Assembly (NCBI GenBank): GCA_910576895.1
Contig: CAJTJZ010000030.1
Location: 1 to 29,968 of the forward strand
Source of the DNA: an uncultured Lachnospiraceae bacterium
GTDB taxonomy: Bacteria > Bacillota > Clostridia > Lachnospirales > Lachnospiraceae
Direction of reading: 5' to 3'
Length of the DNA stretch: 29,968 bases
In this document: positions 1 to 7,856 of the stretch, piece after piece
Layout: the number at the start of each line of letters is the position of its first letter
Position numbering within the stretch: the first letter of the stretch is position 1
Notes under the pieces: generated by a model
Databases searched by the model: none
Seen by the model: the letters and a program-made list of their open reading frames with translations, nothing else
Told to the model about the DNA's origin: nothing
Position numbers and translations under genes: made by a program

Positions 1-2
1 AT

Positions 3-467
3 CTTTATGATACACCCTTTGTCAAGAGGTTATTCTTTTATTGGATTGCTATAAGAGCATCGGATATATTAAAATGCTTAAATGATATTACAAATAAATA
101 TCTTGGAATTACGGAAGAAGAAAATTCTTTAGAGAAAATAGAACAAAGTAATTTTTTTATAAAAACAGCCAAAGAATATATTGCGGAACATTATCCAGAA
201 AATGTTTCATTAACAGAGGTAGCGGAGGCAGCAGGGATTTCTGGTGGTTATCTTTCTACCTTATTTACTCAATATGAAAAATGTGGTTTTGTAGATTATT
301 TAAATCAGATACGCATTGAAAGAGCTTGTTGTTATCTTGAACAGAAAACATTAAAGAATTATGAAATAGCATATAAAGTTGGTTTTCGAGATGAAAAATA
401 TTTTTCTAAAGTCTTTAAAAAAATTATGGGGGTAACACCAAAAGAATATCGTAGTAAAAATAAATAA
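3..467 (+). CDS. AraC-family transcriptional regulator, C-terminal part (5' truncated by window edge)
   Basis: Only the last 154 codons are inside the window; the frame is open from the first base onward and ends at a TAA. The last ~100 residues form a double helix-turn-helix of AraC type: a first HTH around 'LTEVAEAAGISGGYLSTLF', then the linker pattern 'YLNQIRIERACCYLE' and a second HTH followed by the signature 'VGFRDEKYFSKVFKK' and a terminal 'GVTPKEYR'. This arrangement is typical of DNA-binding regulators of sugar genes, including YesN-type response regulators; the missing N-terminus would decide between a sugar-binding sensor and a receiver domain. It ends 48 bases before the phosphorylase gene on the same strand, so it probably controls the two downstream glycoside genes. 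Family assignment is firm; the regulated sugar is unknown. Confidence 0.9.
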   Translation, partial: LYDTPFVKRLFFYWIAIRASDILKCLNDITNKYLGITEEENSLEKIEQSNFFIKTAKEYIAEHYPENVSLTEVAEAAGISGGYLSTLFTQYEKCGFVDYLNQIRIERACCYLEQKTLKNYEIAYKVGFRDEKYFSKVFKKIMGVTPKEYRSKNK

Positions 468-515
468 AAGGATAGAAAAGAGAAGGATAGGAATTATAAA
501 TGGAGGGTAAGAAAT

Positions 516-3500
516 ATGGGAAGCACTAACAGCAATGATTATTATATTAATGATAAAGATGAATTTATTATTGAAAATTATAACCAGAAAAAACCATTTT
601 CTAGTTTTTTACCAGCAATAGCTGGATTGTATGGTAAGCCAATGTGGGCATACTATGTCAATCGTGGTCAATGTATGGCAAGTTTTGGAGTAAATAATAA
701 AGATTATTCTATTATGGAATTTCAACCTGCAAATAAAGCATATCGTCAAACAGCACTTCAGGGTTTTCGGACATTTCTTAAAATCAAAAAAATGGATGGA
801 ACAATTGTATTTTATGAACCATTTCGTGATATGCAGTCTGAAAAAGACCAAAATGTAAACCAGAAAATGATAATTACTTCTTATGATTTTAAGTTGGAAG
901 ATGTAAATGAAACGCTTGGAATAAAAACAAGAGTTATGTTTTGTACACTTCCGGGAGAAATCATTCCCGGATTGATACGTCAGGTAAAAATTGAAAATAT
1001 TGGACAAGAACCTTTATCAATAGAGATTTTAGATGGTCTTCCAGTAATGATTCCATATTATTTGATTGATAAAGATATGAAAAATGAAAGTAATTTGCGT
1101 CAGGCATGGATGAGTGCAGATATGGAAGAAGGTCTTCCTTTTTATCGAATTAAAGCACTTCCCTATGATACAGCAGAAACGGTTTTGTTAGAAGGAGGAA
1201 ATTTTTATCTTAATTTTCATTTTGAAAATGATAAAATGAAACTTTCTAAGATTATTACAGATCCAATGCTAATCTTTGGAACGGTGACAGATTTTACTTA
1301 TCCAGTTGTTTTTGCTTCCTCAGATTTTCAAATTCCTGAAAAGCAAGTAAGTGTTGGTTATACACCATGTGGATTTGGATATAAAAAAATTTCTTTAGGA
1401 CCGCAAAAGACAGATACAACCGATACTTTCATTGGAAGTGCACCAAGCTTTTCAAAATATAAGCAATTTTTAAAAGAAAAGCTAACAAAAGATTATATAA
1501 AATCAAAGTTGACAGAAAATAAAGAATTGATAGAACGTACCAAAAGACATTCTTTTACTTCAAGCAGTTCAAAGAAGTTTGATTTATATCTTGGACAGAC
1601 ATTTTTAGATAATTATTTGCGTGGCGGCTATCCAATTCATGTTGGCAATGGAAAACATGTTCTATACATATACTCAAGAAAACATGGTGATTTAGAAAGA
1701 GAATATAATTTTTTTCAGGTAGATTCCACTTATTATTCACAAGGAAATTCCAATTTTCGTGATGTAAATCAAAATCGAAGAAATGATGTATATTTTTTTC
1801 CGTTTATAGAAAATTCTGGTTTAAAAACATTTTTTAATTTAATTCAACTAGATGGATATAATCCATTAGTATTAAATGGTTCTCATTTTGAGGCAGAGAA
1901 TATAACAAAATGCAGGGAAATAACAATAGAGTATTTTGAAAAGGAAGATGCAGAGAAAATTATAAAGATGATAGAAAAAGCATTTACGCCGGGATCGCTT
2001 CTTATGGATATGGAACAAATGCAGATAGTTATAAAAAAAGGAACGAAAGATGAATATTTAAATAAGTTACTTGAAAATTGTATAAAAGAAGAAGATGCAA
2101 CATTTCAAGAAGGCTATTGGATGGATCATTGGACGTATAATATTGATTTATTAGAGCAATTTATGCAGATATATCCTGATAAAATAGAAGAAGTCATGTT
2201 TTATGATAAGAGTTATTTATATTATGATAATGATGCAATGGTAGTTCCACGTAATCAACGCTATGTATTAACAAAGATGGGTGTGCGGCAATATGGTGCT
2301 GTACAGAAAGTATTAGAGAAACAGAAATTAATAGAGAAAAGAACTTTCCGACCAAATCAGGTTAGAACAAAAAAAGGAATGGGAGATATTTATTATAGCA
2401 CCCTTGCATCTAAAATTTTAGTATTATTAACAAATAAAATGGCTACCCTTGATGCAAATAATATTGGTCTTGAGATGGAGGGTGGAAAGCCGGGTTGGTG
2501 TGATGCATTAAATGGTCTTCCTGGAATTATTGGTTCTTCCATTAATGAAAGTGCAGAAATACGCCGTATGGCATTTATTATGAAAACAATATTTGATTGT
2601 GTTGATGCAAATGCAAAGATTAATCTTCCAATAGAAGCAAAAGAATTTTATGATAAAATTTTTAATTTACTTGAAAGTGGTGTTACTGGATTTGAATATT
2701 GGAGTAAAAGTAATTATGCAAAAGAAATTTATCGTGAGGAAGTTAAATTTGGAATTGATGGCACAGAAGCTTTTGTAAGTATAGCAGAAGCAAAAAAATA
2801 TATGGAAGCAATTATCAGGCGTATTGATCAAGGACTTGAAAAAGCATATAACAAAGAAACAGGGGTGTATCATACTTATTTTATCAATGAGGCAATTCAA
2901 TATAAAATCTTAAAAGATGTAGATGGAAAAGAACTTCTAAATGAAACAGGACTTCCATTTGTAGAGATATTGGAGTTTAAAACAAAACCAATTCCTCCAT
3001 TTTTAGAAGGACAAGTTCATATCATGCGTGCCATGCCTTCTTTATCAAAAGAATTACATAAGGCAGTAAAACAAAGCGGTATTTATGATGAAAAACTGGA
3101 TATGTTTAAAATTAATGAAAATGTAATGAAGGAAACAAAAGAAATTGGGCGGCAAAATGTATTTCCAAGAGGCTGGCTTGAAAATGAAGCAGTATTCCTT
3201 CATATGGAATATAAATATTTTCTTGAGTTATTGCGTTCCGGATTATATGATGAGTTTTCACATTATCTGAAAACGGCATGGATACCATTTTTAGATGCAT
3301 CTGTATATGGAAGAAGTATTTTGGAAAATTCTTCTTTTATTGCCAGTTCTGCACATCCTGATGAAAGAATCCATGGAAATGGATATGTTTCAAGACTTAC
3401 AGGTGCTTCGGCAGAAATGCTGCATATGTTAAGAATTATGACCGTTGGGCAAACACCATTTCGATTAGATGAACATCAAAAGTTATATTTAAAATTAGAG

Positions 3501-3830
3501 CCAAAAATTCCGGAATGGTTATTTACAAAAGAAAAGAAAGAAGTTTGTGTTTATACAGCAAACGGCAAAAAAACTTTTGTGCAGCCAGAAAATTCCTTTG
3601 CATTTAACTTTTTAGGAGAAATTTTAACAATATATTATAATCCTAGACGTTTGGATACTTATTCGGAAGATGCTAAAATTACAGAGATTAAGTTATATTA
3701 TAAGGAACAGCTTGCAGTAAATATAGATGGAGATATTGTTCCAGAATTATATGCTAAAAATATTCGTAAAGGTATATACGATAAAATAGAAGTTATACTG
3801 GCGGTCGAAAAACATGACCGCTCAGTATAA
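516..3830 (+). CDS. large GH94-like glycoside phosphorylase (cellobiose phosphorylase-like, 1104 aa)
   Basis: This resembles inverting glycoside phosphorylases of the GH94 type, which split a beta-glycosidic bond with phosphate to give a sugar 1-phosphate. The N-terminal 'NRGQCMASFGVNNKDYSIMEF' region and the 'KPGWCDALNGLPG' region (residues 658-670) fit the beta-sandwich plus (alpha/alpha)6-barrel architecture. Asp663 is my candidate for the general acid, by analogy with the W-x-D of GH94. The protein is much longer than ordinary cellobiose phosphorylases (about 800 aa) and closer in size to the GH149 and GH161 oligoglucan phosphorylases, so substrate and even GH family are open. There is no signal peptide, so it should be cytoplasmic. 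The start has a GGAGG site about 10 bases upstream. The last codons and stop lie in a hairpin repeat that recurs after minC, so the final dozen residues may be acquired sequence. It is followed after 44 bases by a GH35 gene. Confidence 0.75.
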   Translation: MGSTNSNDYYINDKDEFIIENYNQKKPFSSFLPAIAGLYGKPMWAYYVNRGQCMASFGVNNKDYSIMEFQPANKAYRQTALQGFRTFLKIKKMDGTIVFYEPFRDMQSEKDQNVNQKMIITSYDFKLEDVNETLGIKTRVMFCTLPGEIIPGLIRQVKIENIGQEPLSIEILDGLPVMIPYYLIDKDMKNESNLRQAWMSADMEEGLPFYRIKALPYDTAETVLLEGGNFYLNFHFENDKMKLSKIITDPMLIFGTVTDFTYPVVFASSDFQIPEKQVSVGYTPCGFGYKKISLGPQKTDTTDTFIGSAPSFSKYKQFLKEKLTKDYIKSKLTENKELIERTKRHSFTSSSSKKFDLYLGQTFLDNYLRGGYPIHVGNGKHVLYIYSRKHGDLEREYNFFQVDSTYYSQGNSNFRDVNQNRRNDVYFFPFIENSGLKTFFNLIQLDGYNPLVLNGSHFEAENITKCREITIEYFEKEDAEKIIKMIEKAFTPGSLLMDMEQMQIVIKKGTKDEYLNKLLENCIKEEDATFQEGYWMDHWTYNIDLLEQFMQIYPDKIEEVMFYDKSYLYYDNDAMVVPRNQRYVLTKMGVRQYGAVQKVLEKQKLIEKRTFRPNQVRTKKGMGDIYYSTLASKILVLLTNKMATLDANNIGLEMEGGKPGWCDALNGLPGIIGSSINESAEIRRMAFIMKTIFDCVDANAKINLPIEAKEFYDKIFNLLESGVTGFEYWSKSNYAKEIYREEVKFGIDGTEAFVSIAEAKKYMEAIIRRIDQGLEKAYNKETGVYHTYFINEAIQYKILKDVDGKELLNETGLPFVEILEFKTKPIPPFLEGQVHIMRAMPSLSKELHKAVKQSGIYDEKLDMFKINENVMKETKEIGRQNVFPRGWLENEAVFLHMEYKYFLELLRSGLYDEFSHYLKTAWIPFLDASVYGRSILENSSFIASSAHPDERIHGNGYVSRLTGASAEMLHMLRIMTVGQTPFRLDEHQKLYLKLEPKIPEWLFTKEKKEVCVYTANGKKTFVQPENSFAFNFLGEILTIYYNPRRLDTYSEDAKITEIKLYYKEQLAVNIDGDIVPELYAKNIRKGIYDKIEVILAVEKHDRSV

Positions 3831-3832
3831 CA
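3793..3832. repeat. 40-nt hairpin repeat, copy 1
   Basis: The arms TTATACTGGCGGTC and GACCGC-T-CAGTATAA pair over 14 bp with one bulged T around a 9-nt loop (GAAAAACAT). The right arm contains the TAA stop of the phosphorylase gene. No U-tract follows, so it is not a standard terminator. A second copy lies at 27455-27494 and matches 36 of 40 bases. Confidence 0.85.
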
Positions 3833-3874
3833 TGAGTATATTATAAAATAAATATAGTTGGAGGAAAAAGTATT

Positions 3875-6682
3875 ATGAGTGATAATATTAAAAATATAAT
3901 TGATTATGATAAACATGGATTTATTATTCATGGAAAGCATGAATTTTTAATTGGAGGAGAATTTCATTATTTTAGAGTTCCAGCAGAGCTTTGGGAAGAT
4001 CGGCTTCAAAAAATGAAAGCACTTGGTGCGAATCTTATTTCTGTATATATTGCTTGGAATATGCATGAACCAGAAGAGGGAAAGCAGATTTGGAGTGGTG
4101 ATTATGATTTAGATCGTTTTTTGACTTTATGTGAACAATATGGATTTTATGTATTGATTAAACCGGGTCCTTATATTTGTGCAGAATTAGATTTTGGCGG
4201 GCATCCAGATTGGTTGATTAAAAAAGTTGCAAAGAAAGAATTTCGTATTCGTATGTTAGATGAAAAATATTTAGAACTTTGTAAATATTGGTATCAATCA
4301 TGTGCAAAACAGATTTGTTCTCATTTGATTACAAATGGAGGAACAATTATTGCAGCACAAGTTGAAAATGAATATGATCATTTAATGGAATATGGAGAAG
4401 AACCAATTTCCGTAGAAGATGCTGTAAAGTATTTTATGTTTTTAAAAGATACGATGGAGGAATATGGAATTAATGTGCCTAAGTTTGCAAATGAGGCAGA
4501 ATTTTTAAGAGGGAAAGGAATTATTGATACACGTACTTATTATCCTAATATACCGGGGCTTTGGATGTCAGAATATGAACGTTTTGAGCAGAAACTTTTA
4601 AGTTCAAAAGAAACACAGGAAGATGCACCTGTTATGATATTAGAGCTGCAGGCAGGATGGTTTTCGCAGATTGGAACGCCTACCTATGTTCCGGGACTTG
4701 ATGTGATTGAAGGAGTTTCTAAAAGCGTATTTATTACAGGAGCTTCGATTGTAAATTATTATATGATGGTAGGAGGAACTACCTTTCCATTTACAGGAGG
4801 ACGTGGAGATGTTGCATTAGGAGGCTATGGCAATATTACAAGTTATGATTTTGGTGGTGCACCAATTGGAGAAACAGGAGAGGTAAATGATAAATATTAT
4901 TGGATCAAAGGGTTTATCCGTTTTGCAAAAGAATTTTCTTTTATTATTTCTCAAAGTGATGGAAAAAAGAATATAAAAATTATTGCAGGTGGAGAGCATA
5001 TTGCAGTCTTAAATCAAGATGGCTCTTTCTTAGATTCTTCTATTGATAAAGCATATGAAAATTTTACAACTTATCAGGAAGGAAATGATAAAGGAAGGTT
5101 TTTCTTTGTACGTAATGCAGAAAAGGAAGATAAACGAATCGTTGTTAAAGTGCCAGAAGAATTAAATGGACGTGAATATATTTTTAATACCGTAATCAAG
5201 GCAGATCAAACTCGTATGTTCCCAATTGCATTTAAAATTCCAGATACCAATGTAAAACTGGAGTACTCTATTTCAGAAATCTGGATGACACAAAAGTATG
5301 AAAAAGAAACAGCGATTGTTATGTATGGGACAGATGGAACACAAGGGGAATTATGCTTAAATGTGCCAGCAGAACAGATTACAGTAATTGCTGGAGATAT
5401 AAAGAAATATAAGATGGAAAGTGGCAATACAATGATTTCCTATCAACATATAAAAGAAAAGATTATCATTATAAAGGCAGCAGAAGCAATTTTCTTTTTA
5501 TTAGATGAATCTATGATTGGACGTGTGGAAACATTAAAAAATGGGCTTTTATTCCATAATGCATATTATTTGGAAAATATAAAAGAAGAAGATAACAGCA
5601 TTTCATTAAAATTGCAGATAAAAGAACATACAGATACTTGGTTTCGGTTTTATCCAATGAACAAAGGGGCTGAATTTAAAAAAGCATATTTCAATGGAAT
5701 AGAGACGATACTTGAAAAATCTTCTTGTGGTATTTTATCAGCTTCCTTAAAAACATCAGAATTTATAGATCGTCCAGTCGTAAATTGGACTTCTGACTGG
5801 AAGTATTGTGCAGATAGTGAAGAAGTTCAGGAAACATTTGATCATAGTTCATGGAAATATTTAGAGAAGCCAATCTCATTAGAAGAAGCCGATATGTTTC
5901 AACATGGCTATTACTGGTATCGAACACAATTTGAAATAAAAGATGAGATAGAAGAAGGATATCTATATTATAAACATAATGATGTGGATCGCTATCTGCT
6001 TTATATCAATGGAAAACTAGTATTTCGCTCTCGCAATAAATCAATTGATCGTCATAGTATTACAAATGTTTTGAAAAAAGGTACAAATACAATTGCTATT
6101 CTTTATGCAAATGAATTTCATAACAAGTCCCATCCACATGAGGGGGCATTAGTGAAATTAAGTGGAATTTTAAATCCAATGAAAATAATTGGAAAGTATC
6201 AGAATGGAGAAAAAGTTAATATTGCAATAGAATCTTTTTATGTAAAATATCAGTTGACTGGTTATCAAAAAGGTTTTCATACCTTGGAATATTATGATGA
6301 ATTGTGGCAGACAGCAAAAGATGCGAAAAAATTTGTAATTGGCAGGGAAATGGGGCATATTGTATGGTTTCGTAGACATTTTACATATCATCCAGCAGAA
6401 GATTATTCAGCACCGCTAAAGATAGTACCAATCAAAGCAGATGAAAGGCTTTTAATTTATGTAAATGGAAAGCCAGTGGCACAATATGATATTATTGGTC
6501 CGCAAGAGGAGTTTTATATTCCAGATTGTTATTTAAAAGAAGGGGATAATGTGATTTCTATGATACTGGAATGTCCGGGCTTTTTTGAAGAAATTATGAG
6601 TGGATATCGTAGAGGTTATCTATATAACCCAATAGTTACACCATCTTATATATCGAAAAAGGAAGAAGTAGTGATAAAATAA
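3875..6682 (+). CDS. GH35 family beta-galactosidase-like glycoside hydrolase (935 aa)
   Basis: This is a retaining beta-galactosidase-type enzyme of family GH35. The N-terminal TIM barrel shows the family pattern: 'GGEFHYFRVP' near residue 27, 'LISVYIAWNMHEP', 'IKPGPYICAELDFGG', the acid/base motif 'QVENEY' (candidate Glu166) and a nucleophile region 'ILELQAGWF' (candidate Glu257). The remaining two thirds carry beta-sandwich jelly-roll regions, including 'YLYYKHNDVDRYLLYINGKLVF' and a second related segment near the C-terminus ('RLLIYVNGKPVAQYD'), as in multi-domain GH35 enzymes. There is no signal peptide, so it probably acts inside the cell. It starts at an ATG with an upstream GGAGG and follows the phosphorylase by 44 bases, so both are likely in one transcript that ends at the terminator just downstream. 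The true substrate could be a beta-galactoside or another beta-linked oligosaccharide. Confidence 0.88.
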   Translation: MSDNIKNIIDYDKHGFIIHGKHEFLIGGEFHYFRVPAELWEDRLQKMKALGANLISVYIAWNMHEPEEGKQIWSGDYDLDRFLTLCEQYGFYVLIKPGPYICAELDFGGHPDWLIKKVAKKEFRIRMLDEKYLELCKYWYQSCAKQICSHLITNGGTIIAAQVENEYDHLMEYGEEPISVEDAVKYFMFLKDTMEEYGINVPKFANEAEFLRGKGIIDTRTYYPNIPGLWMSEYERFEQKLLSSKETQEDAPVMILELQAGWFSQIGTPTYVPGLDVIEGVSKSVFITGASIVNYYMMVGGTTFPFTGGRGDVALGGYGNITSYDFGGAPIGETGEVNDKYYWIKGFIRFAKEFSFIISQSDGKKNIKIIAGGEHIAVLNQDGSFLDSSIDKAYENFTTYQEGNDKGRFFFVRNAEKEDKRIVVKVPEELNGREYIFNTVIKADQTRMFPIAFKIPDTNVKLEYSISEIWMTQKYEKETAIVMYGTDGTQGELCLNVPAEQITVIAGDIKKYKMESGNTMISYQHIKEKIIIIKAAEAIFFLLDESMIGRVETLKNGLLFHNAYYLENIKEEDNSISLKLQIKEHTDTWFRFYPMNKGAEFKKAYFNGIETILEKSSCGILSASLKTSEFIDRPVVNWTSDWKYCADSEEVQETFDHSSWKYLEKPISLEEADMFQHGYYWYRTQFEIKDEIEEGYLYYKHNDVDRYLLYINGKLVFRSRNKSIDRHSITNVLKKGTNTIAILYANEFHNKSHPHEGALVKLSGILNPMKIIGKYQNGEKVNIAIESFYVKYQLTGYQKGFHTLEYYDELWQTAKDAKKFVIGREMGHIVWFRRHFTYHPAEDYSAPLKIVPIKADERLLIYVNGKPVAQYDIIGPQEEFYIPDCYLKEGDNVISMILECPGFFEEIMSGYRRGYLYNPIVTPSYISKKEEVVIK

Positions 6683-6703
6683 GGTAATATTTGTAAACAT
6701 TAT

Positions 6704-6743
6704 AACAGCTGTTTGGTTTTGAGCCAAACGGCTGTTTTACTTT
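6704..6743 (+). terminator. intrinsic terminator after the GH35 gene
   Basis: AACAGCTGTTTGG pairs with CCAAACGGCTGTT over 13 bp (one U-G wobble) around a 7-nt loop, followed by TTTTACTTT. It begins 22 bases after the GH35 stop and closes the sugar-use transcript. Confidence 0.92.
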
Positions 6744-6745
6744 GA

Positions 6746-6777
6746 AAAGTGACAATCAAGGGTTTTTCTGTCACTTT
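6746..6777. other. inverted repeat between terminator and promoter
   Basis: AAAGTGACA and TGTCACTTT form a perfect 9-bp inverted repeat separated by 14 bases. It sits immediately after the terminator and 16 bases before the -35 of the next gene. It could be a second weak terminator, a terminator for antisense transcription, or an operator; the sequence does not decide. Confidence 0.5.
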
Positions 6778-6792
6778 AAAAAATAAAATATA

Positions 6793-6821
6793 TTGACGAG
6801 AGAAATAAAATATTCTACAAT
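6793..6821 (+). promoter_or_regulatory. sigma-A-type promoter of the alpha/beta hydrolase gene
   Basis: A -35 TTGACG and a -10 TACAAT are separated by exactly 17 bases. The expected transcription start is near 6828, which argues that translation begins at the ATG at 6875 rather than at an in-frame ATG at 6830. Confidence 0.8.
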
Positions 6822-6874
6822 ATAAAAATATGGATAAGAAAGTAAGAATAATTAGTGAAGAAAGGAAAAATCAT

Positions 6875-7810
6875 ATGAATAAGAAAGAGAAAGTATTTTC
6901 TTTTCCTTCTACAAATGGGATAAATAAAATACATGCCATTCTTTGGAAACAAGATAGTAATTATGATGTTCCAAAAGGAATTGTTCAAATTTCGCATGGT
7001 ATGATAGAATATATAGAAAGATATCGAGAACTAGCAGCATATCTAAATAGCAAGGGATTTCTTGTGGTGGGAAATGATCATCTTGGACATGGCTTATCGG
7101 TAAGTTCGGAAAAAGACTGGGGTTATTTTTCGCCAAAGAATGGCAGCACCTATGTTGTTAGAGATTTGCATAGATTAACAAAGATAATAAAAAAACAATA
7201 TCCCAATATTCCTTATTTTTTATTAGGACATAGTATGGGTTCTTTTATGGCAAGGCGTTATATTATAGAATATGGTAAGGAGTTAAATGGTGTGCTTTTA
7301 TTGGGAACAGGAAATCAGCCAATTCCTGTATTAATCGCAGGATTATCTCTTGTAAAAATTGCAAAAATAATTAAGGGAGAGCGTTATAGGAGTCAGTGGA
7401 TTTCACAATTAATGTTTGGTCAGTATAATAAACGGATTCCCAATGCAACATCGAGAAATGACTGGGTGACTTCCGATATGGAAATTTTAGAGAAATATAA
7501 TCATACAAAAGCTTGTAATTTTCTATTTACATTAAATGGATTTGATGTATTATTATCTACACTATTATATATTGAAAAGAAAGAACATATTAGAAAAATT
7601 CCAAAAAAACTGCGAGTTCTTCTTTTAGCGGGAAAAGAAGATCCCGTTGGCAATTATGGAAAAGCAGTAAAGCAAGTATATCATGAATATAAAAAAGAAG
7701 GAATTTATAATATTAAAATGCGGCTATTTGAACATTGTCGTCATGAATTGCATAATGAGAAAAATCGAGCAGAAGTTTATCAATATATAGCAGCATGGCT
7801 TGATAAATAA
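6875..7810 (+). CDS. alpha/beta hydrolase, monoacylglycerol lipase / lysophospholipase-like
   Basis: A 311-residue serine hydrolase of the Hydrolase_4 (serine aminopeptidase S33 / lysophospholipase) group. The oxyanion region 'ISHGMIEYIERY', the nucleophile elbow 'LGHSMGS' (Ser120), the acid in 'LLAGKEDPVG' (Asp256) and the histidine in 'FEHCRHELHNE' (His290) give a complete triad. There is no signal peptide, so it is cytoplasmic or membrane-associated; the likely reaction is hydrolysis of acyl esters, with the natural substrate unknown. An in-frame ATG 45 bases upstream exists, but it lies almost at the predicted transcription start and lacks a ribosome site, whereas the chosen ATG has AAAGGA upstream. 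The following ilvB begins 46 bases later without a visible promoter, so cotranscription is possible. Confidence 0.88.
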   Translation: MNKKEKVFSFPSTNGINKIHAILWKQDSNYDVPKGIVQISHGMIEYIERYRELAAYLNSKGFLVVGNDHLGHGLSVSSEKDWGYFSPKNGSTYVVRDLHRLTKIIKKQYPNIPYFLLGHSMGSFMARRYIIEYGKELNGVLLLGTGNQPIPVLIAGLSLVKIAKIIKGERYRSQWISQLMFGQYNKRIPNATSRNDWVTSDMEILEKYNHTKACNFLFTLNGFDVLLSTLLYIEKKEHIRKIPKKLRVLLLAGKEDPVGNYGKAVKQVYHEYKKEGIYNIKMRLFEHCRHELHNEKNRAEVYQYIAAWLDK

Positions 7811-7856
7811 GTTAATTAGAAGCATAGAAAAGAAAGGATAAGATATAGGAGGCATT

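Noticed and set aside
609..1007. 132-codon open frame on the - strand inside the phosphorylase gene
   Set aside because: It lies wholly within a strong + strand gene and has AT-rich, low-complexity translation with no family resemblance; it is a shadow frame. The same holds for the other - strand frames over mutS, mutL, PBP2 and GH35.
3831..3874. Terminator after the phosphorylase gene
   Set aside because: The strong hairpin at 3793-3830 is not followed by a T-run and recurs elsewhere as a repeat, so readthrough into the GH35 gene is more likely.
7811..7856. Possible T-box or leader-peptide control of ilvB
   Set aside because: The gap is only 46 bases and contains just a ribosome site, so a T-box cannot fit.
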